Shown one piece after another: positions 10,509-19,155 of a DNA stretch of 64,000 bases. Positions within the stretch are counted from its first letter, which is position 1; each line of letters begins with the position of its first letter. The stretch is taken from positions 1-64,000 of the forward strand of contig DATAUV010000012.1 of assembly GCA_036268075.1 (NCBI GenBank), read 5' to 3'. Made by a program: the position numbers and the translations under genes. Source of the stretch: DATARH01 sp036268075 (GTDB lineage Bacteria; Pseudomonadota; Alphaproteobacteria; ATCC43930; CGMCC-115725). The notes under the pieces were generated by a model. It ran no database searches, was not told the DNA's origin, and saw only the letters and a program-made list of their open reading frames with translations.

Positions 10509-11728
10509 CTCCAAAGCGCTGGCCGCCCGCCTGGGTCAAGGCGCGCGAGACGCGGGCGACGGTCGCGGCGCTGGCAAAGGCCGGGATCGAAATGCGATTT
10601 GTCGGCGGCGCGGTGCGCGATTCGCTGCTCGGCCGGCCGGCGACGCGGATCGACGACATCGACGCCGCCACCCCGGCGCGGCCCGACGCGGTGCTGGCGG
10701 CGCTCGATGCCGCGGGCATTCGCGCGATACCGACGGGGCTCGCGCATGGCACGGTCACCGCCGTGTTTCCGCAGGCCCGCGTGCCGCGCCGGTTCGAGAT
10801 CACGACGCTGCGCCGCGACGTGGAGACCGACGGGCGCCATGCGATCGTTGCCTTCGACGCCGATTGGGCCGCCGACGCGGCGCGGCGCGATTTCACGATC
10901 AACGCCCTCTATTTGTCGCCCGACGGCACCGTGTTGGACCCGGTGGGCGGCGAGGCGGACCTCGCGGCGCGGCGGGTGCGGTTTGTCGGGGATCCGGCGC
11001 GGCGGCTCGACGAGGACGTGCTGCGGCTCTTGCGCTACTACCGCTTCGAGGCGCGGTTCGGCGCCGGCGGCGGCGACGCCGAGGCGCGCGCCGCCTGCCG
11101 GGCCGCGATCGCGCGCCTGCCGACCTTGTCGGCCGAACGGGTCGCACGCGAGATACTCGGCATTCTCGGCGCGGTCGACGCGATGCGGGTGCTGGAGATG
11201 ATGCGCGACGACCGGGTTCTCGCCGCGGTGCTGCCCGAGGCGGACCGGCTCGACCGGATGGAGCGGCTCGGCTCGTTCGATCCGCTGCTGCGCCTTGCGG
11301 CACTGATCTCGGTGGACAAGGCCGGGGCCGCGTGCCTCGGCGAGCGGCTGCGCCTGTCGCGCCTCGACCGCGATCGCCTCGCCGGGCTCGCCGCGCCCTT
11401 TGCGCTCGACCCGCACGGCGACGAACGTGTCCAGCGCCTCGCGCTCCACCGTCTCGGCACCGGCCGCTACCGCGACACCGCCCGTCTGCTCGCCGCCGAG
11501 GGCCGGGTCACCCCGAAGCGCCTGCGTGCCTTGCTGGCCCTCAGCGATGCCTGGACCCCGCCGGTGTTCCCGATCGGCGGCGGCGACGTGGCCGCGCTCG
11601 GCGTTCCCGAGGGGCCGGCGGTCGGGCGCCTGCTCGCCGCGGTGCGGGGTTGGTGGGAGGAGGGCGATTTCGCCGCCGACAGGGAACAGTGCCTCGCGAA
11701 GCTGCGCGAGACGGTTGTCACGGATTGA
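10505..11728 (+). CDS. cca: CCA tRNA nucleotidyltransferase
   Basis: Adds or repairs the 3' CCA end of tRNA. The class II nucleotidyltransferase motifs are present: RFVGGAVRDSLLG (about 31-43), RIDDIDAAT (the catalytic acidic residues), ARRDFTINALYL (about 133-144) and RRLDEDVLRLLRYYRFEARFG (RNA-binding and neck region). The length of 407 residues is typical for the alphaproteobacterial form without an HD domain. The start is GTG overlapping the DUF6111 stop, implying coupling. A palindrome covering the stop codon may end transcription. Confidence 0.94.
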   Translation: MTPKRWPPAWVKARETRATVAALAKAGIEMRFVGGAVRDSLLGRPATRIDDIDAATPARPDAVLAALDAAGIRAIPTGLAHGTVTAVFPQARVPRRFEITTLRRDVETDGRHAIVAFDADWAADAARRDFTINALYLSPDGTVLDPVGGEADLAARRVRFVGDPARRLDEDVLRLLRYYRFEARFGAGGGDAEARAACRAAIARLPTLSAERVAREILGILGAVDAMRVLEMMRDDRVLAAVLPEADRLDRMERLGSFDPLLRLAALISVDKAGAACLGERLRLSRLDRDRLAGLAAPFALDPHGDERVQRLALHRLGTGRYRDTARLLAAEGRVTPKRLRALLALSDAWTPPVFPIGGGDVAALGVPEGPAVGRLLAAVRGWWEEGDFAADREQCLAKLRETVVTD

Positions 11729-11753
11729 TGGGTTTCGCTGCGCCCTACCCATC
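11727..11753. repeat. Palindromic intergenic repeat at the convergent cca/tetR ends
   Basis: GATGGGT and ACCCATC arms (7 bases) enclose TTCGCTGCGCCCT. This is a copy of the GATGGGTTTCGCTGCGC-type intergenic repeat common in proteobacteria. It overlaps the last bases of cca and the stop codon of the tetR gene, so it could work as a two-way terminator. There is no clear T-run, so that role is uncertain. Confidence 0.6.
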
Positions 11754-12402
11754 ACCCTCCCACGGGATTGCCGCTCGCGCCGAACGCGCTGAGGAAGATG
11801 CCGACGGCGGTTGTAACCGCGGCGGCGATTTCGGCAGGGCCGGATTTCGCTTGGCGGCCGAACAGGTAGCGCTGGTGGATTTCGCCGCGGACGAGCGAGG
11901 CGAAATTGTCGGCGGCCGCGCGCGGGTCGGGGCAGGCGAGCGAGCCGCTCTCGGTGGCGCGGCGCAGGAAGGTTTCGATCTGCACGCGGGTGCGTTCGGG
12001 TCCGGCGCGCCAGAATACCTCGCCGAGCGCCGGAAACCGCGTCACCTCGGCGATGATGATGCGGTTGAGCGCGATCGCGTCGGGCGACAACAGCAGGTCG
12101 AGAAACTGGCGGGCGAGCGCGGTCAACGAGGCGGCGACATCGACCGGGTCGAGCTCGCTCGCGGAGAACTCGCCGAAATATTGCTGCGACATCGCCGAGA
12201 CGACGGCGCCGAACAGCTCTTCCTTGCCGGAAAAATGGGCGTAGACGGTAGCCTTGGAAACGCCCGCCTCGCGGGCGATCGCGTCCATGCTGACGGCGCC
12301 GAACCCGCTTCGCAGAAACTCGCGCCGGGCCGCGCCGAGAATGTCGGCGGCCTTGCCGGTTCTGCCACGCGCACCGTGCATGGCTGTGTGGGTGGCGGGC
12401 AT
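11752..12402 (-). CDS. TetR/AcrR family transcriptional regulator
   Basis: A one-domain HTH repressor with a ligand-binding C-terminus. The recognition region reads FGAVSMDAIAREAGVSKATVYAHFSGKEELFGAV, a textbook TetR motif. The C-terminal half (FLRRATESGSL, ADNFASLVRGEIHQRYLFG) resembles the AefR-like domain. The start is uncertain: ATG at 12402 (216 residues), ATG at 12381, or TTG at 12441 inside the palindrome; none has a strong ribosome-binding site. It is divergent from an EmrAB-like pump and most likely represses both through the 12433-12477 palindrome. Confidence 0.9.
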   Translation of the reverse strand: MPATHTAMHGARGRTGKAADILGAARREFLRSGFGAVSMDAIAREAGVSKATVYAHFSGKEELFGAVVSAMSQQYFGEFSASELDPVDVAASLTALARQFLDLLLSPDAIALNRIIIAEVTRFPALGEVFWRAGPERTRVQIETFLRRATESGSLACPDPRAAADNFASLVRGEIHQRYLFGRQAKSGPAEIAAAVTTAVGIFLSAFGASGNPVGG

Positions 12403-12432
12403 GCTTGACAGCGGTGTACGCGGGCTTGCATC

Positions 12433-12477
12433 TTCACGCAAGATTAAACTGAACCGTTCAGTTTAATCTTGCGTGAA
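12433..12477. promoter_or_regulatory. Perfect 21-base inverted repeat, likely TetR operator
   Basis: The arms 12433-12453 and 12457-12477 are exact inverse complements separated by CCG. The centre AAACTGAACCGTTCAGTTT has the form of TetR/AcrR operators (ACTGAAC...GTTCAGT). It sits between the divergent tetR and emrA-like genes and is AT-rich against the local GC content. Two overlapping operators or a strong hairpin are both possible. Binding of the adjacent regulator is inferred. Confidence 0.85.
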
Positions 12478-12499
12478 CGAAACGGGTCGGCGCGGAACG

Positions 12500-13585
12500 A
12501 TGCGGAAGTACTTGTTGGTGATCGTGCCGCTGGCCGTCGCGCTCGCCGCTTACGGCGGCTGGTACTGGTGGACCGAGTGGCGCTTCTACCAGACCACCGA
12601 CGACGCCTATATCCAGGCCGACACGATCGTGATCAGTCCGCAGGTCGAAGGCACGCTGAAGGACATCAAGGTCGCCGACAACGAGCGCGTCAAGGCCGAC
12701 CAGGTGCTGTTCACGATCGACGACACCGACTACGTGACCCGCGTCAACCAGTCGAAGGCGATGGTCGCGACCCAAGAGGCGACGCTCGCCACCTATGACA
12801 GCAGGGTGGCGCTTCAGCAGGCGATGATCGACCAGGCCGGAGCGACGCAGCAGGTCGCCGAGACCGAGGTCACCCGCAGCCAACTCGACCTGAAGCGCTA
12901 TACCGCGCTGGTGTCGAGCTCGGTCGCCAGCAAGCAGCAATTCGACACGGCCGACGCCGACGCGCACAAGGCGAGCGCCGAGCTGATGCGGGCGAAAGCG
13001 GCGCTGGCCGCGGCGCGCAATCAGCTTGCCGTGTTCAAGTCGCAAAAGGCCGAGGAGGCAGCGCGGCTGCAACAGGCGCGCGGGGCGCTGGCGCTGGCGC
13101 TGAGCCAGCTCGACGACACGATCATCCGCGCCCCGGTCGCGGGTGTCGCCGGCAACCGCGCCGGGCAGACCGGGATGTACGTCAAGCCGGGCCAGCAGCT
13201 TTTGTCGCTGGTGCCGCTGCCGCATGTCTACGTGACGGCGAATTTCAAGGAAACCCAGCTCACCCGGATGCGGGCCGGCCAGGTCGCGACGGTGGAGGTC
13301 GACGCCTATCCCGACCAGGCGATCTCCGGCAAGGTCGAAAGCTTCGCACCGGCGAGCGGGGCGCAGTTCAGCCTGCTGCCGCCCGACAATGCGACGGGTA
13401 ATTTCACCAAGATCGTGCAGCGCGTGCCGGTGCGGATCGAATTGCCCGCCGACGGGCCGCTGGCCAATTTGCTGCGGCCGGGATTGTCGGTCACGGTGTC
13501 CGTCGACACCCGAGGCGAAGGCATCCAGACCGCCAAGGCCGGCATCGTCGGAACCGCCGAGGCGGCCCCGGCCGCGGCGAAATGA
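12500..13585 (+). CDS. HlyD family periplasmic adaptor (EmrA-like)
   Basis: Membrane fusion protein linking an inner-membrane drug exporter to an outer-membrane channel. One N-terminal membrane segment (about 5-22) is followed by QTTDDAYIQADTIVISPQVEG, the EmrA signature, a biotinyl-lipoyl-like half, a long coiled coil (about 85-205) and the second lipoyl half with APVAGVAGNR. The C-terminal beta domain reads VTANFKETQLTRMRAGQ. The ATG at 12500 gives 361 residues; a GTG at 12473 lies inside the operator and is less likely. It overlaps the MFS gene by four bases. Confidence 0.92.
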   Translation: MRKYLLVIVPLAVALAAYGGWYWWTEWRFYQTTDDAYIQADTIVISPQVEGTLKDIKVADNERVKADQVLFTIDDTDYVTRVNQSKAMVATQEATLATYDSRVALQQAMIDQAGATQQVAETEVTRSQLDLKRYTALVSSSVASKQQFDTADADAHKASAELMRAKAALAAARNQLAVFKSQKAEEAARLQQARGALALALSQLDDTIIRAPVAGVAGNRAGQTGMYVKPGQQLLSLVPLPHVYVTANFKETQLTRMRAGQVATVEVDAYPDQAISGKVESFAPASGAQFSLLPPDNATGNFTKIVQRVPVRIELPADGPLANLLRPGLSVTVSVDTRGEGIQTAKAGIVGTAEAAPAAAK

Positions 13586-15264
13586 CCTGGACCCTGGCGG
13601 CGCCGCTGCGCCGCGTTTGGGGGACGCGACAGGGATCGCGGCCGATCTCGCCACCGATCTCGCCACCGATCTCGCCACCCGGGCCGCCGGCCGCCCCCAC
13701 GGCCCCGGCTCCTGCCGCGCCGGCCTCCGGGCCACACAAGGCGCCTACGCTCAGAGACTGGCTCGGCGTGCTGGCGATGGTCAGCGGCCAGTTCATGGCG
13801 ATCATGGACGTGCAGATCGTCACCAGCTCGCTGACCCAGATCCAGGGCGGACTGTCGGCGAGCCCGGACGAGATAAGCTGGGTGCAGACCGCGTATCTGA
13901 TCGCCGACGTGGTGATGGTGCCGCTGTCGGGCAGCCTGTCCCGGCTGTTGTCGACACGGGTCGTGTTCGTGATCGCGGCGCTCGGATTCACGCTGGCGAG
14001 CGGGCTGTGCGCGACGGCGACGAGCCTCGACCAGATGATCCTCTATCGCGCCTTTCAGGGAGCCTGCGGCGGGTCGATCACGCCGCTGGTATTCCCCGTC
14101 GTCTACACCAAGTTCCGACAGCCGCAACTTGGCCAGATCATGGTGCTGATCTCGCTGATCCTGAACCTGTCCTCCACGCTGGGGCCGACGGTCGGCGGCT
14201 ACCTGACCGACACGCTCAACTGGCACTGGCTGTTTCTGGTCAACCTCGCGCCCGGGATCATGGTGTCGATCACGGTCTGGTGCATGATCGACGTCGACAA
14301 GCCGGATCACTCGCTCTTGCGCAATTTCGACATCTCCGGGCTCGTTTTCATGGCGATCTTTCTCGGCAGCCTTGAATATGCGCTCGAAGAGGGACCGCGC
14401 TGGGATTGGCTCGACGACGGGACAGTCCGCTTTGCGGTGATCGCGGCGTCATTCTTCTCGGTCCTGTTCTTCTGGCGCGTGCTGACCTATCGCCAGCCGA
14501 TCGTCGAGCTGCGCACGTTCAAGGACCGCAATTTCGCGCTCGGCACGTTTTACACTTTCGTCATCGGCACCGGGCTCTACGGCGCGACCTATCTGATCCC
14601 CCTGTTCCTCGCCGAGGTGCGCGGGTTCAGCGCGTTCCAGATCGGTACCACGGTCGTCGTCACCGGCCTCGCGCAGATGGCGATGACCCCGTTCACCGCG
14701 TACATCTCGCGCAAGCTCGATCTGCGCATCATGCTGGCGATCGGGATGGGGCTGTTCGCGGTGTCGATGTACCTGACCGCGACGCTGACCAACCAGGCGA
14801 GCTTCAACGAGCTCCTGATGCCGCAGATCGTCCGCGGCATCGCGCTGATGTTCTGCTACCTGCCGGCCAATCTGATCTCGCTCAGCACGCTCGGCCCCGA
14901 CCGGTTGAGGAACGGCGCCGGGCTTTACAATTTGACGCGGGACCTGGGCGGCGCGCTGGCGCTCGCGACGATCGGCACGATCATGAACGCCCGGCTTCAT
15001 TTCCACTGGAACCGGCTGATCGAGGACATCAACCCGGCGCGGCCGGTGGTGCAGAATTTCATCCAGCACCAGACCGACCGGCTCAGCTCGCTGATACCCG
15101 GCGACCCGCATAATGCGGCGGTCAAGCTGCTCGGCAACCTGGTTCAGCGCGAGGCGCTGGTGCTGACCTTCAACGACGTGATTCTGGCCATGGGCGGGCT
15201 GTTCGTCGTCGGCGTCATCCTGATGCCGCTGGTGCGGAACCGCCGTTCCTTGATGCAGCGCTAG
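13582..15264 (+). CDS. DHA2 family MFS multidrug transporter (EmrB/QacA-like)
   Basis: A 14-helix proton-driven exporter. The first helix carries SGQFMAIMDVQIVTSSLTQIQ, the DHA2 motif, and later helices include a GPTVGGYLTD-type motif C. The 560 residues exceed the usual length of about 510 because of an N-terminal cytoplasmic extension of about 55 residues rich in Pro, Ala and Ser, made partly of a 12-base tandem repeat (13644-13679). It is coupled to the EmrA-like gene through ATGA. No outer-membrane channel gene lies in this operon; a NodT-type channel occurs 21 kb away. Confidence 0.92.
   Translation: MTWTLAAPLRRVWGTRQGSRPISPPISPPISPPGPPAAPTAPAPAAPASGPHKAPTLRDWLGVLAMVSGQFMAIMDVQIVTSSLTQIQGGLSASPDEISWVQTAYLIADVVMVPLSGSLSRLLSTRVVFVIAALGFTLASGLCATATSLDQMILYRAFQGACGGSITPLVFPVVYTKFRQPQLGQIMVLISLILNLSSTLGPTVGGYLTDTLNWHWLFLVNLAPGIMVSITVWCMIDVDKPDHSLLRNFDISGLVFMAIFLGSLEYALEEGPRWDWLDDGTVRFAVIAASFFSVLFFWRVLTYRQPIVELRTFKDRNFALGTFYTFVIGTGLYGATYLIPLFLAEVRGFSAFQIGTTVVVTGLAQMAMTPFTAYISRKLDLRIMLAIGMGLFAVSMYLTATLTNQASFNELLMPQIVRGIALMFCYLPANLISLSTLGPDRLRNGAGLYNLTRDLGGALALATIGTIMNARLHFHWNRLIEDINPARPVVQNFIQHQTDRLSSLIPGDPHNAAVKLLGNLVQREALVLTFNDVILAMGGLFVVGVILMPLVRNRRSLMQR
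13644..13679 (+). repeat. 12-base in-frame tandem repeat, three copies
   Basis: Three exact copies of GATCTCGCCACC lie in tandem near the 5' end of the MFS gene and encode PISPPISPP, part of a proline-rich extension. Copy number changes in such repeats keep the frame, so the length of this tail may vary between strains. Confidence 0.85.
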
Positions 15265-15352
15265 AGCAAAATCCGATCCTATTGAATCGCCGTCAGCCGC
15301 TATCGGCGTATTCTGGGTCCGTGAATATCCTCGGATCAAAAGGATGCGTCCG

Positions 15353-16165
15353 ATGCTGATCGTCGATGGCCAGATCCATCTCTGGGAAAAGGGCTCGCCG
15401 TCTCCGCAACACCAGCAGGAGCCGTTCTCCGCCGATCAGGCGATCGCGGCGATGGACGAGGCCGGGGTGGACCGGGCGCTCGTCCATCCGGTGCTGTGGG
15501 ACCCGGATTCGAACGAATTGGCCCAGGCGGCGGTGCGGAAATATCCCGACCGTTTCGCGATCATGGGGTGGTTCTATCTCGACGACCCGAACGGCCGCGA
15601 CCTCGTCGCGCATTGGAAGGAGCGGCCGGGGATGCTCGGCCTGCGCTTCTATTTCAACGACCGGCACAAGCGGGAGTGGATGACCGACGGCAGCCTCGGC
15701 TGGCTATGGCCGGCGGCGGAGCGGGCCGGCGTCCCGGTGGCGCTCGCCTCCGCGCTGTTCCTGCCGACCGTCGGCGAGATCGCCGCCGATCATCCGGGGC
15801 TGAAGCTCATCGTCGACCACATGGCCGTGCCGCCCGGAAGCAGCGGCGAATCCGCCTACCGCTTCCAACCCGAGCTCCTCGCGCTCGCCAAATACCCCAA
15901 CGTCGCGGTCAAGGTGACCGGACAGCCCGGCTATGCCGAGGACGGCTACCCGTTCCGCAGCTTCCACGGGCATTTGCACCGGGTATTTGACGCGTTCGGG
16001 CCGGATCGGACGTTCTGGGGCACCGACATCACCCGGATGCCATGCTCGTGGCGGCAATGCGTGACGGTGTTCACCGAGGAATTGCCCTGGCTCAAGGGGC
16101 GCGACCTCGACCTCGTCATGGGCGAGGCCATCTGCGATTGGGTGGGCTGGAAGCTCCCGGGCTGA
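15353..16165 (+). CDS. Amidohydrolase family protein (metal-dependent TIM barrel)
   Basis: An Amidohydrolase_2 (PF04909-type) enzyme of 270 residues. The N-terminus reads IVDGQIHLWEKGSP, a variant of the DxHxHxW metal motif in which the first His is Gln. Further conserved points are LVHPVLW, KLIVDHMAV (His ligand) and FWGTDITRMP (catalytic Asp region). Such enzymes hydrolyse lactones or decarboxylate acids; the substrate is unknown. The ATG at 15353 has AAAAGGA eight bases upstream; the ATG at 15344 lies in that site. It precedes the RibD-like reductase by 26 bases. Confidence 0.85.
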   Translation: MLIVDGQIHLWEKGSPSPQHQQEPFSADQAIAAMDEAGVDRALVHPVLWDPDSNELAQAAVRKYPDRFAIMGWFYLDDPNGRDLVAHWKERPGMLGLRFYFNDRHKREWMTDGSLGWLWPAAERAGVPVALASALFLPTVGEIAADHPGLKLIVDHMAVPPGSSGESAYRFQPELLALAKYPNVAVKVTGQPGYAEDGYPFRSFHGHLHRVFDAFGPDRTFWGTDITRMPCSWRQCVTVFTEELPWLKGRDLDLVMGEAICDWVGWKLPG

Positions 16166-16191
16166 GGGCCCCCGGCGGCGAGGGAACGGCC

Positions 16192-16887
16192 ATGAAGCCT
16201 TACGTGATCTGCCACATGGTGACGAGCATCGACGGCCGCCTCTGGGGAAGCCGGTGGCGGCCGAGCGAGAACCGCGTGCCGGGCCTGTTCGAGCGCCTGC
16301 ACGATCGGCTCGGCGGAGGCTCCTGGCTGATCGGCCGCGTGACCGGCAGCGAGTACGCCACGGCCGACGCGTACCCCGATCGCACCGACGAGACCTTTCC
16401 GAGGGAGCCCTGGTTCACCCGGCGCGACGCCGCCGCCTACGGCATCGCCCTCGACGCGCGGGGCAAGATCGCCTGGGGCCGGTCCGATATCGGTGGCGAC
16501 CCGATCGTCGTGGTGCTCACCGAGCAGGTCACCGACGCGCATCTGGCGGGGCTCCGCCAGGACGGAGTCTCCTATGTCTTCGCCGGTGAGCGGGAGCTCG
16601 ATCTTCGGCTGGCGCTGGAAGTCCTCAACCGCGAGCTGGGGATCGAGCGCCTTTTGATCGAGGGTGGCGGCAAGTCGAACGGCTCGTTCCTGCGGGCGGG
16701 CCTCATCGACGAGATCAGCCTGGCGCTCTGCCCGGCGGTGGACGGCGCCCGGGGCATCGGACATTTCCTCGATTCGAATGATGACGAGACCGACGCGCGG
16801 GCGCCGATTCATGCCATGACCCTCGAAAGCAGCGAGGTGCTGGAGGGCGGCACGGTGTGGCTGCGCTACCGGCTGCAGAACGGCTGA
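16192..16887 (+). CDS. RibD C-terminal / dihydrofolate reductase-like protein
   Basis: A 231-residue protein with the RibD_C/DHFR-like fold: YVICHMVTSIDGRLWG at the N-terminus, ERLLIEGGGKSNGSFLRAGLIDEISLALCP (the conserved EGGG substrate and NADPH loop) and a C-terminal WLRYRL strand. Bona fide RibD also has a deaminase domain, which is absent, so this is a stand-alone reductase of unknown substrate. The start follows GAGGGAAC. It probably shares a transcript with the preceding amidohydrolase and ends at a strong terminator. Confidence 0.85.
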   Translation: MKPYVICHMVTSIDGRLWGSRWRPSENRVPGLFERLHDRLGGGSWLIGRVTGSEYATADAYPDRTDETFPREPWFTRRDAAAYGIALDARGKIAWGRSDIGGDPIVVVLTEQVTDAHLAGLRQDGVSYVFAGERELDLRLALEVLNRELGIERLLIEGGGKSNGSFLRAGLIDEISLALCPAVDGARGIGHFLDSNDDETDARAPIHAMTLESSEVLEGGTVWLRYRLQNG

Positions 16888-16912
16888 GGGCCGCCCAGCA
16901 CGGGCGGCCCTC
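16886..16912 (+). terminator. Rho-independent terminator after the RibD-like gene
   Basis: A perfect 11-base-pair stem (GAGGGCCGCCC with GGGCGGCCCTC) with a five-base loop overlaps the stop codon and is followed by TTCCGTTT. The facing VOC gene ends only 24 bases further on. Confidence 0.75.
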
Positions 16913-16935
16913 TTCCGTTTCGATACCTTGGTAGG

Positions 16936-17319
16936 TTACGACGCCGGACGATGAACCCCGACCACCTTGTTGCCGTCGGGGTCGCGCAGATAGGCGAGAT
17001 AAATCTGTCCCGCCGGACCCTGGCGGAACCCGGGCGGGTCCTCGGCGGTGGTGCCGCCATTCGCGATCCCGGCCGCATGCCAGGCCGCGGCCTGCTCGGC
17101 GCTGCTCATCACAAAGCCGATCGTGCCGCCATTGGCATGGCTGGCCGGCTTGCCGTCGATCGGCTTCGACACCATGAACCGGCTGCCGTTATGGGCGTAG
17201 ATCAGGCGCCCTCTCGCGTCCTCGGTGCCGGCCTGGCCGCCCATCGCGGTGAACAGGGCGTCGTAGAATTTCTTCGATCGGGCGGTGTCGTTGCTCCCGA
17301 TCATGATGTGGCTGAACAT
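16936..17319 (-). CDS. VOC family (glyoxalase/bleomycin resistance-like) protein
   Basis: A 127-residue single-module vicinal-oxygen-chelate protein: MFSHIMIGSNDTARSKKFYDAL at the start, a central FMVSKPIDGKPA strand, and YLAYLRDPDGNKV at the end, where the terminal Glu ligand of glyoxalases appears replaced by Val. The first metal His (HIMIG) is present. The function is not assignable beyond the fold. It faces the RibD-like gene and is divergent from the LLM gene at 17486. Confidence 0.85.
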   Translation of the reverse strand: MFSHIMIGSNDTARSKKFYDALFTAMGGQAGTEDARGRLIYAHNGSRFMVSKPIDGKPASHANGGTIGFVMSSAEQAAAWHAAGIANGGTTAEDPPGFRQGPAGQIYLAYLRDPDGNKVVGVHRPAS

Positions 17320-17485
17320 TGGCTTTTCTCCTTACCAAGAGTGACATGCGCTCGGAGGCTGGGATCAGTACGACGCGGCGCCGCGCGGCGACAGAGAAAA
17401 ATGGCCGCCGTCCGGCTGCGGTCTTGTCTCGTGCGCCGCGCGGTGCGCTTGATGACCGTCGCCAGCCCAACACGAGGCCGCGTGC

Positions 17486-18529
17486 GTGACGACCGGAAAG
17501 CCGCCGATACGCCTCGGCTTCTTCACCCGCCTGCTCGACCGGGCGGATGCGGCCGAGCGCTACCGCCTGGCGATCGCGCAGATCGTCCATGCCGAGCGCT
17601 GCGGGTTCGATTCCGCCTGGATCGCGCAGCACCATTTCCACGAGGACGAGGGCGGCCTGCCCGCGCCGTTCGTTTTCCTGTCGCGGGTCGCCGCGCAGGC
17701 CACGCGGATACGGCTCGGAACCGGGATCGTCACGCTGCCGTTGGAGTTGCCGATCCGCGTGGCGGAGGACGCCGCCGTGCTCGACCTGATGTGCGGCGGG
17801 CGCCTTGAGGTCGGCATCGGTCCCGGCGGCAATCTGTCGGCCTACGAGGCGTTCGGCCTCGACAGCGACCAGCGCACGGCGCTGCTGATCCGGTATCATC
17901 GTGTCCTGCAGGACGCCTGGGCGGGGCGGGAATTGCCCGGCGGCGACCGGCTCTACCCGCCGAACCCGAGCCTCGTCGACCGCGTCTGGCAGGCGACGTT
18001 CAACGTCGAAGGCGCGCGGCGCGCCGGCGCGGCGGGCGACGGGCTGATGCTGTCGCGCACGCAGCCGCGGCCGGCAGGCTCGCCGCATCTGTCGCTGCCC
18101 GAAATCCAGAACCCGATGATCGATGCCTATCTGGCGGCGCTGCCGCGGGGCCGCGCGCCGCGCATCCTCGCCTCGCGCACCGTCTTTGTCGTCGACGACC
18201 GCGCCGAGGCGGTGAGACTGGCCGAGACCGGGCTGGGGCGGCAGCGGGCGCGGTTTGCCGCGATCGGCCGCGCGGGGTTTGTCGAGGGCATGTCGGTGAA
18301 CGACCAGATCGCCGCGATGGACATCCATGTCGGCACACCGGATGACGTGATCACCTCGCTCCGCGCCGACAACGTGCTCGACCGCGCCACCGATTTGACG
18401 GTTCAGTCGCATTCGATCGATCCGCCGCATCCGTTCATCCTGCGATCGATCGAGCTGGTGGCCGAGGCGGTGGCGCCGGCGCTGGGCTGGGTCCGAAGCG
18501 GCGAGACGGCCGCGCGGCAGGTCGCGTGA
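17486..18529 (+). CDS. FMN-dependent luciferase-like monooxygenase, KPN_01858-type
   Basis: A 347-residue LLM flavoprotein. GFFTRLLDRADAAERYRLAIAQIVHAE, FDSAWIAQHHFHEDEGGLPAPFVFLS and GGRLEVGIGPGG fit the KPN_01858 subfamily as I know it. That family typically travels with CMD (Avi_7170-type) and alkylhydroperoxidase (Avi_7169-type) genes, exactly the two that follow here. The GTG start has GAGG eight bases upstream. The substrate is unknown; linkage to ABC importers elsewhere suggests a small imported compound. The CMD gene follows after 16 bases. Confidence 0.88.
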   Translation: MTTGKPPIRLGFFTRLLDRADAAERYRLAIAQIVHAERCGFDSAWIAQHHFHEDEGGLPAPFVFLSRVAAQATRIRLGTGIVTLPLELPIRVAEDAAVLDLMCGGRLEVGIGPGGNLSAYEAFGLDSDQRTALLIRYHRVLQDAWAGRELPGGDRLYPPNPSLVDRVWQATFNVEGARRAGAAGDGLMLSRTQPRPAGSPHLSLPEIQNPMIDAYLAALPRGRAPRILASRTVFVVDDRAEAVRLAETGLGRQRARFAAIGRAGFVEGMSVNDQIAAMDIHVGTPDDVITSLRADNVLDRATDLTVQSHSIDPPHPFILRSIELVAEAVAPALGWVRSGETAARQVA

Positions 18530-18545
18530 CGGCGAGGGGAACGGG

Positions 18546-19139
18546 ATGGGCACGGACATAATCGACAGGCTGGTCGGGATCGAGCCGGGCTCGCCGCTGG
18601 ACGCGATCCGCGGCCGGCGACCCACCGCGCGGGAGCAGGCACAAGCCAGCTACACCGCACTGTTCGCGCCCGAAGCCGCCGGCGGGGTTTCCGCGACGGA
18701 GCGCTTCGCGGTGGCCAGCTTTGTCACCAGCCTCAACGGCGAGGCTGAAACCGCAATGTTTTACGCCGCCGGCCTGGCCGAGAGCGGAGCCTCGGCGGGG
18801 TTGCGCCAGGCGGTCGACACGGCGATCGTGGCGGCCACGGGGCAAGGCCCGTACGGCTCGTTTCCCACCGGCCCGCTTAGCCGCGAGGACACGCCCGGCC
18901 CGGCCCACCGCCTCGCGCCGGACACCCGCGCGACGCTGGGGCCGCGCCTCGCCGCCGCGTTCGAACATGTGCACCTCCTGGTGTTTCACCCCCGCGACGC
19001 CGCGCCGGCGGCTTTGCAGCCGCTGCTCGATGCCGGCTGGTCGACGACCGACATCGTGACGCTGTCGCAGATCGCCGCCTTCCTCTCCTTCCAGAGCCGC
19101 GTGGTCGCCGGGCTACGCGTCCTCACCGGCGCCCTCTGA
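18546..19139 (+). CDS. CMD domain protein, Avi_7170-type
   Basis: A 197-residue all-helical protein related to carboxymuconolactone decarboxylase/AhpD folds. It begins DIIDRLVGIEPGSPLDAIRGRRPTAR and has ASYTALFAP and LLDAGWSTTDIVTLSQIAAFLSFQSRV. It lacks the CxxC thiols of AhpD, as this subfamily does. Position between the luciferase-like gene and the peroxidase-like gene indicates a three-gene functional set. Its activity is not established. Confidence 0.85.
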   Translation: MGTDIIDRLVGIEPGSPLDAIRGRRPTAREQAQASYTALFAPEAAGGVSATERFAVASFVTSLNGEAETAMFYAAGLAESGASAGLRQAVDTAIVAATGQGPYGSFPTGPLSREDTPGPAHRLAPDTRATLGPRLAAAFEHVHLLVFHPRDAAPAALQPLLDAGWSTTDIVTLSQIAAFLSFQSRVVAGLRVLTGAL

Positions 19140-19155
19140 CACGCGAGGCTCCCAG

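Noticed and set aside
16042..16191. Upstream extension of the RibD-like gene
   Set aside because: It would overlap the end of the amidohydrolase gene; the ATG at 16192 has a ribosome-binding site and gives the conserved family start.
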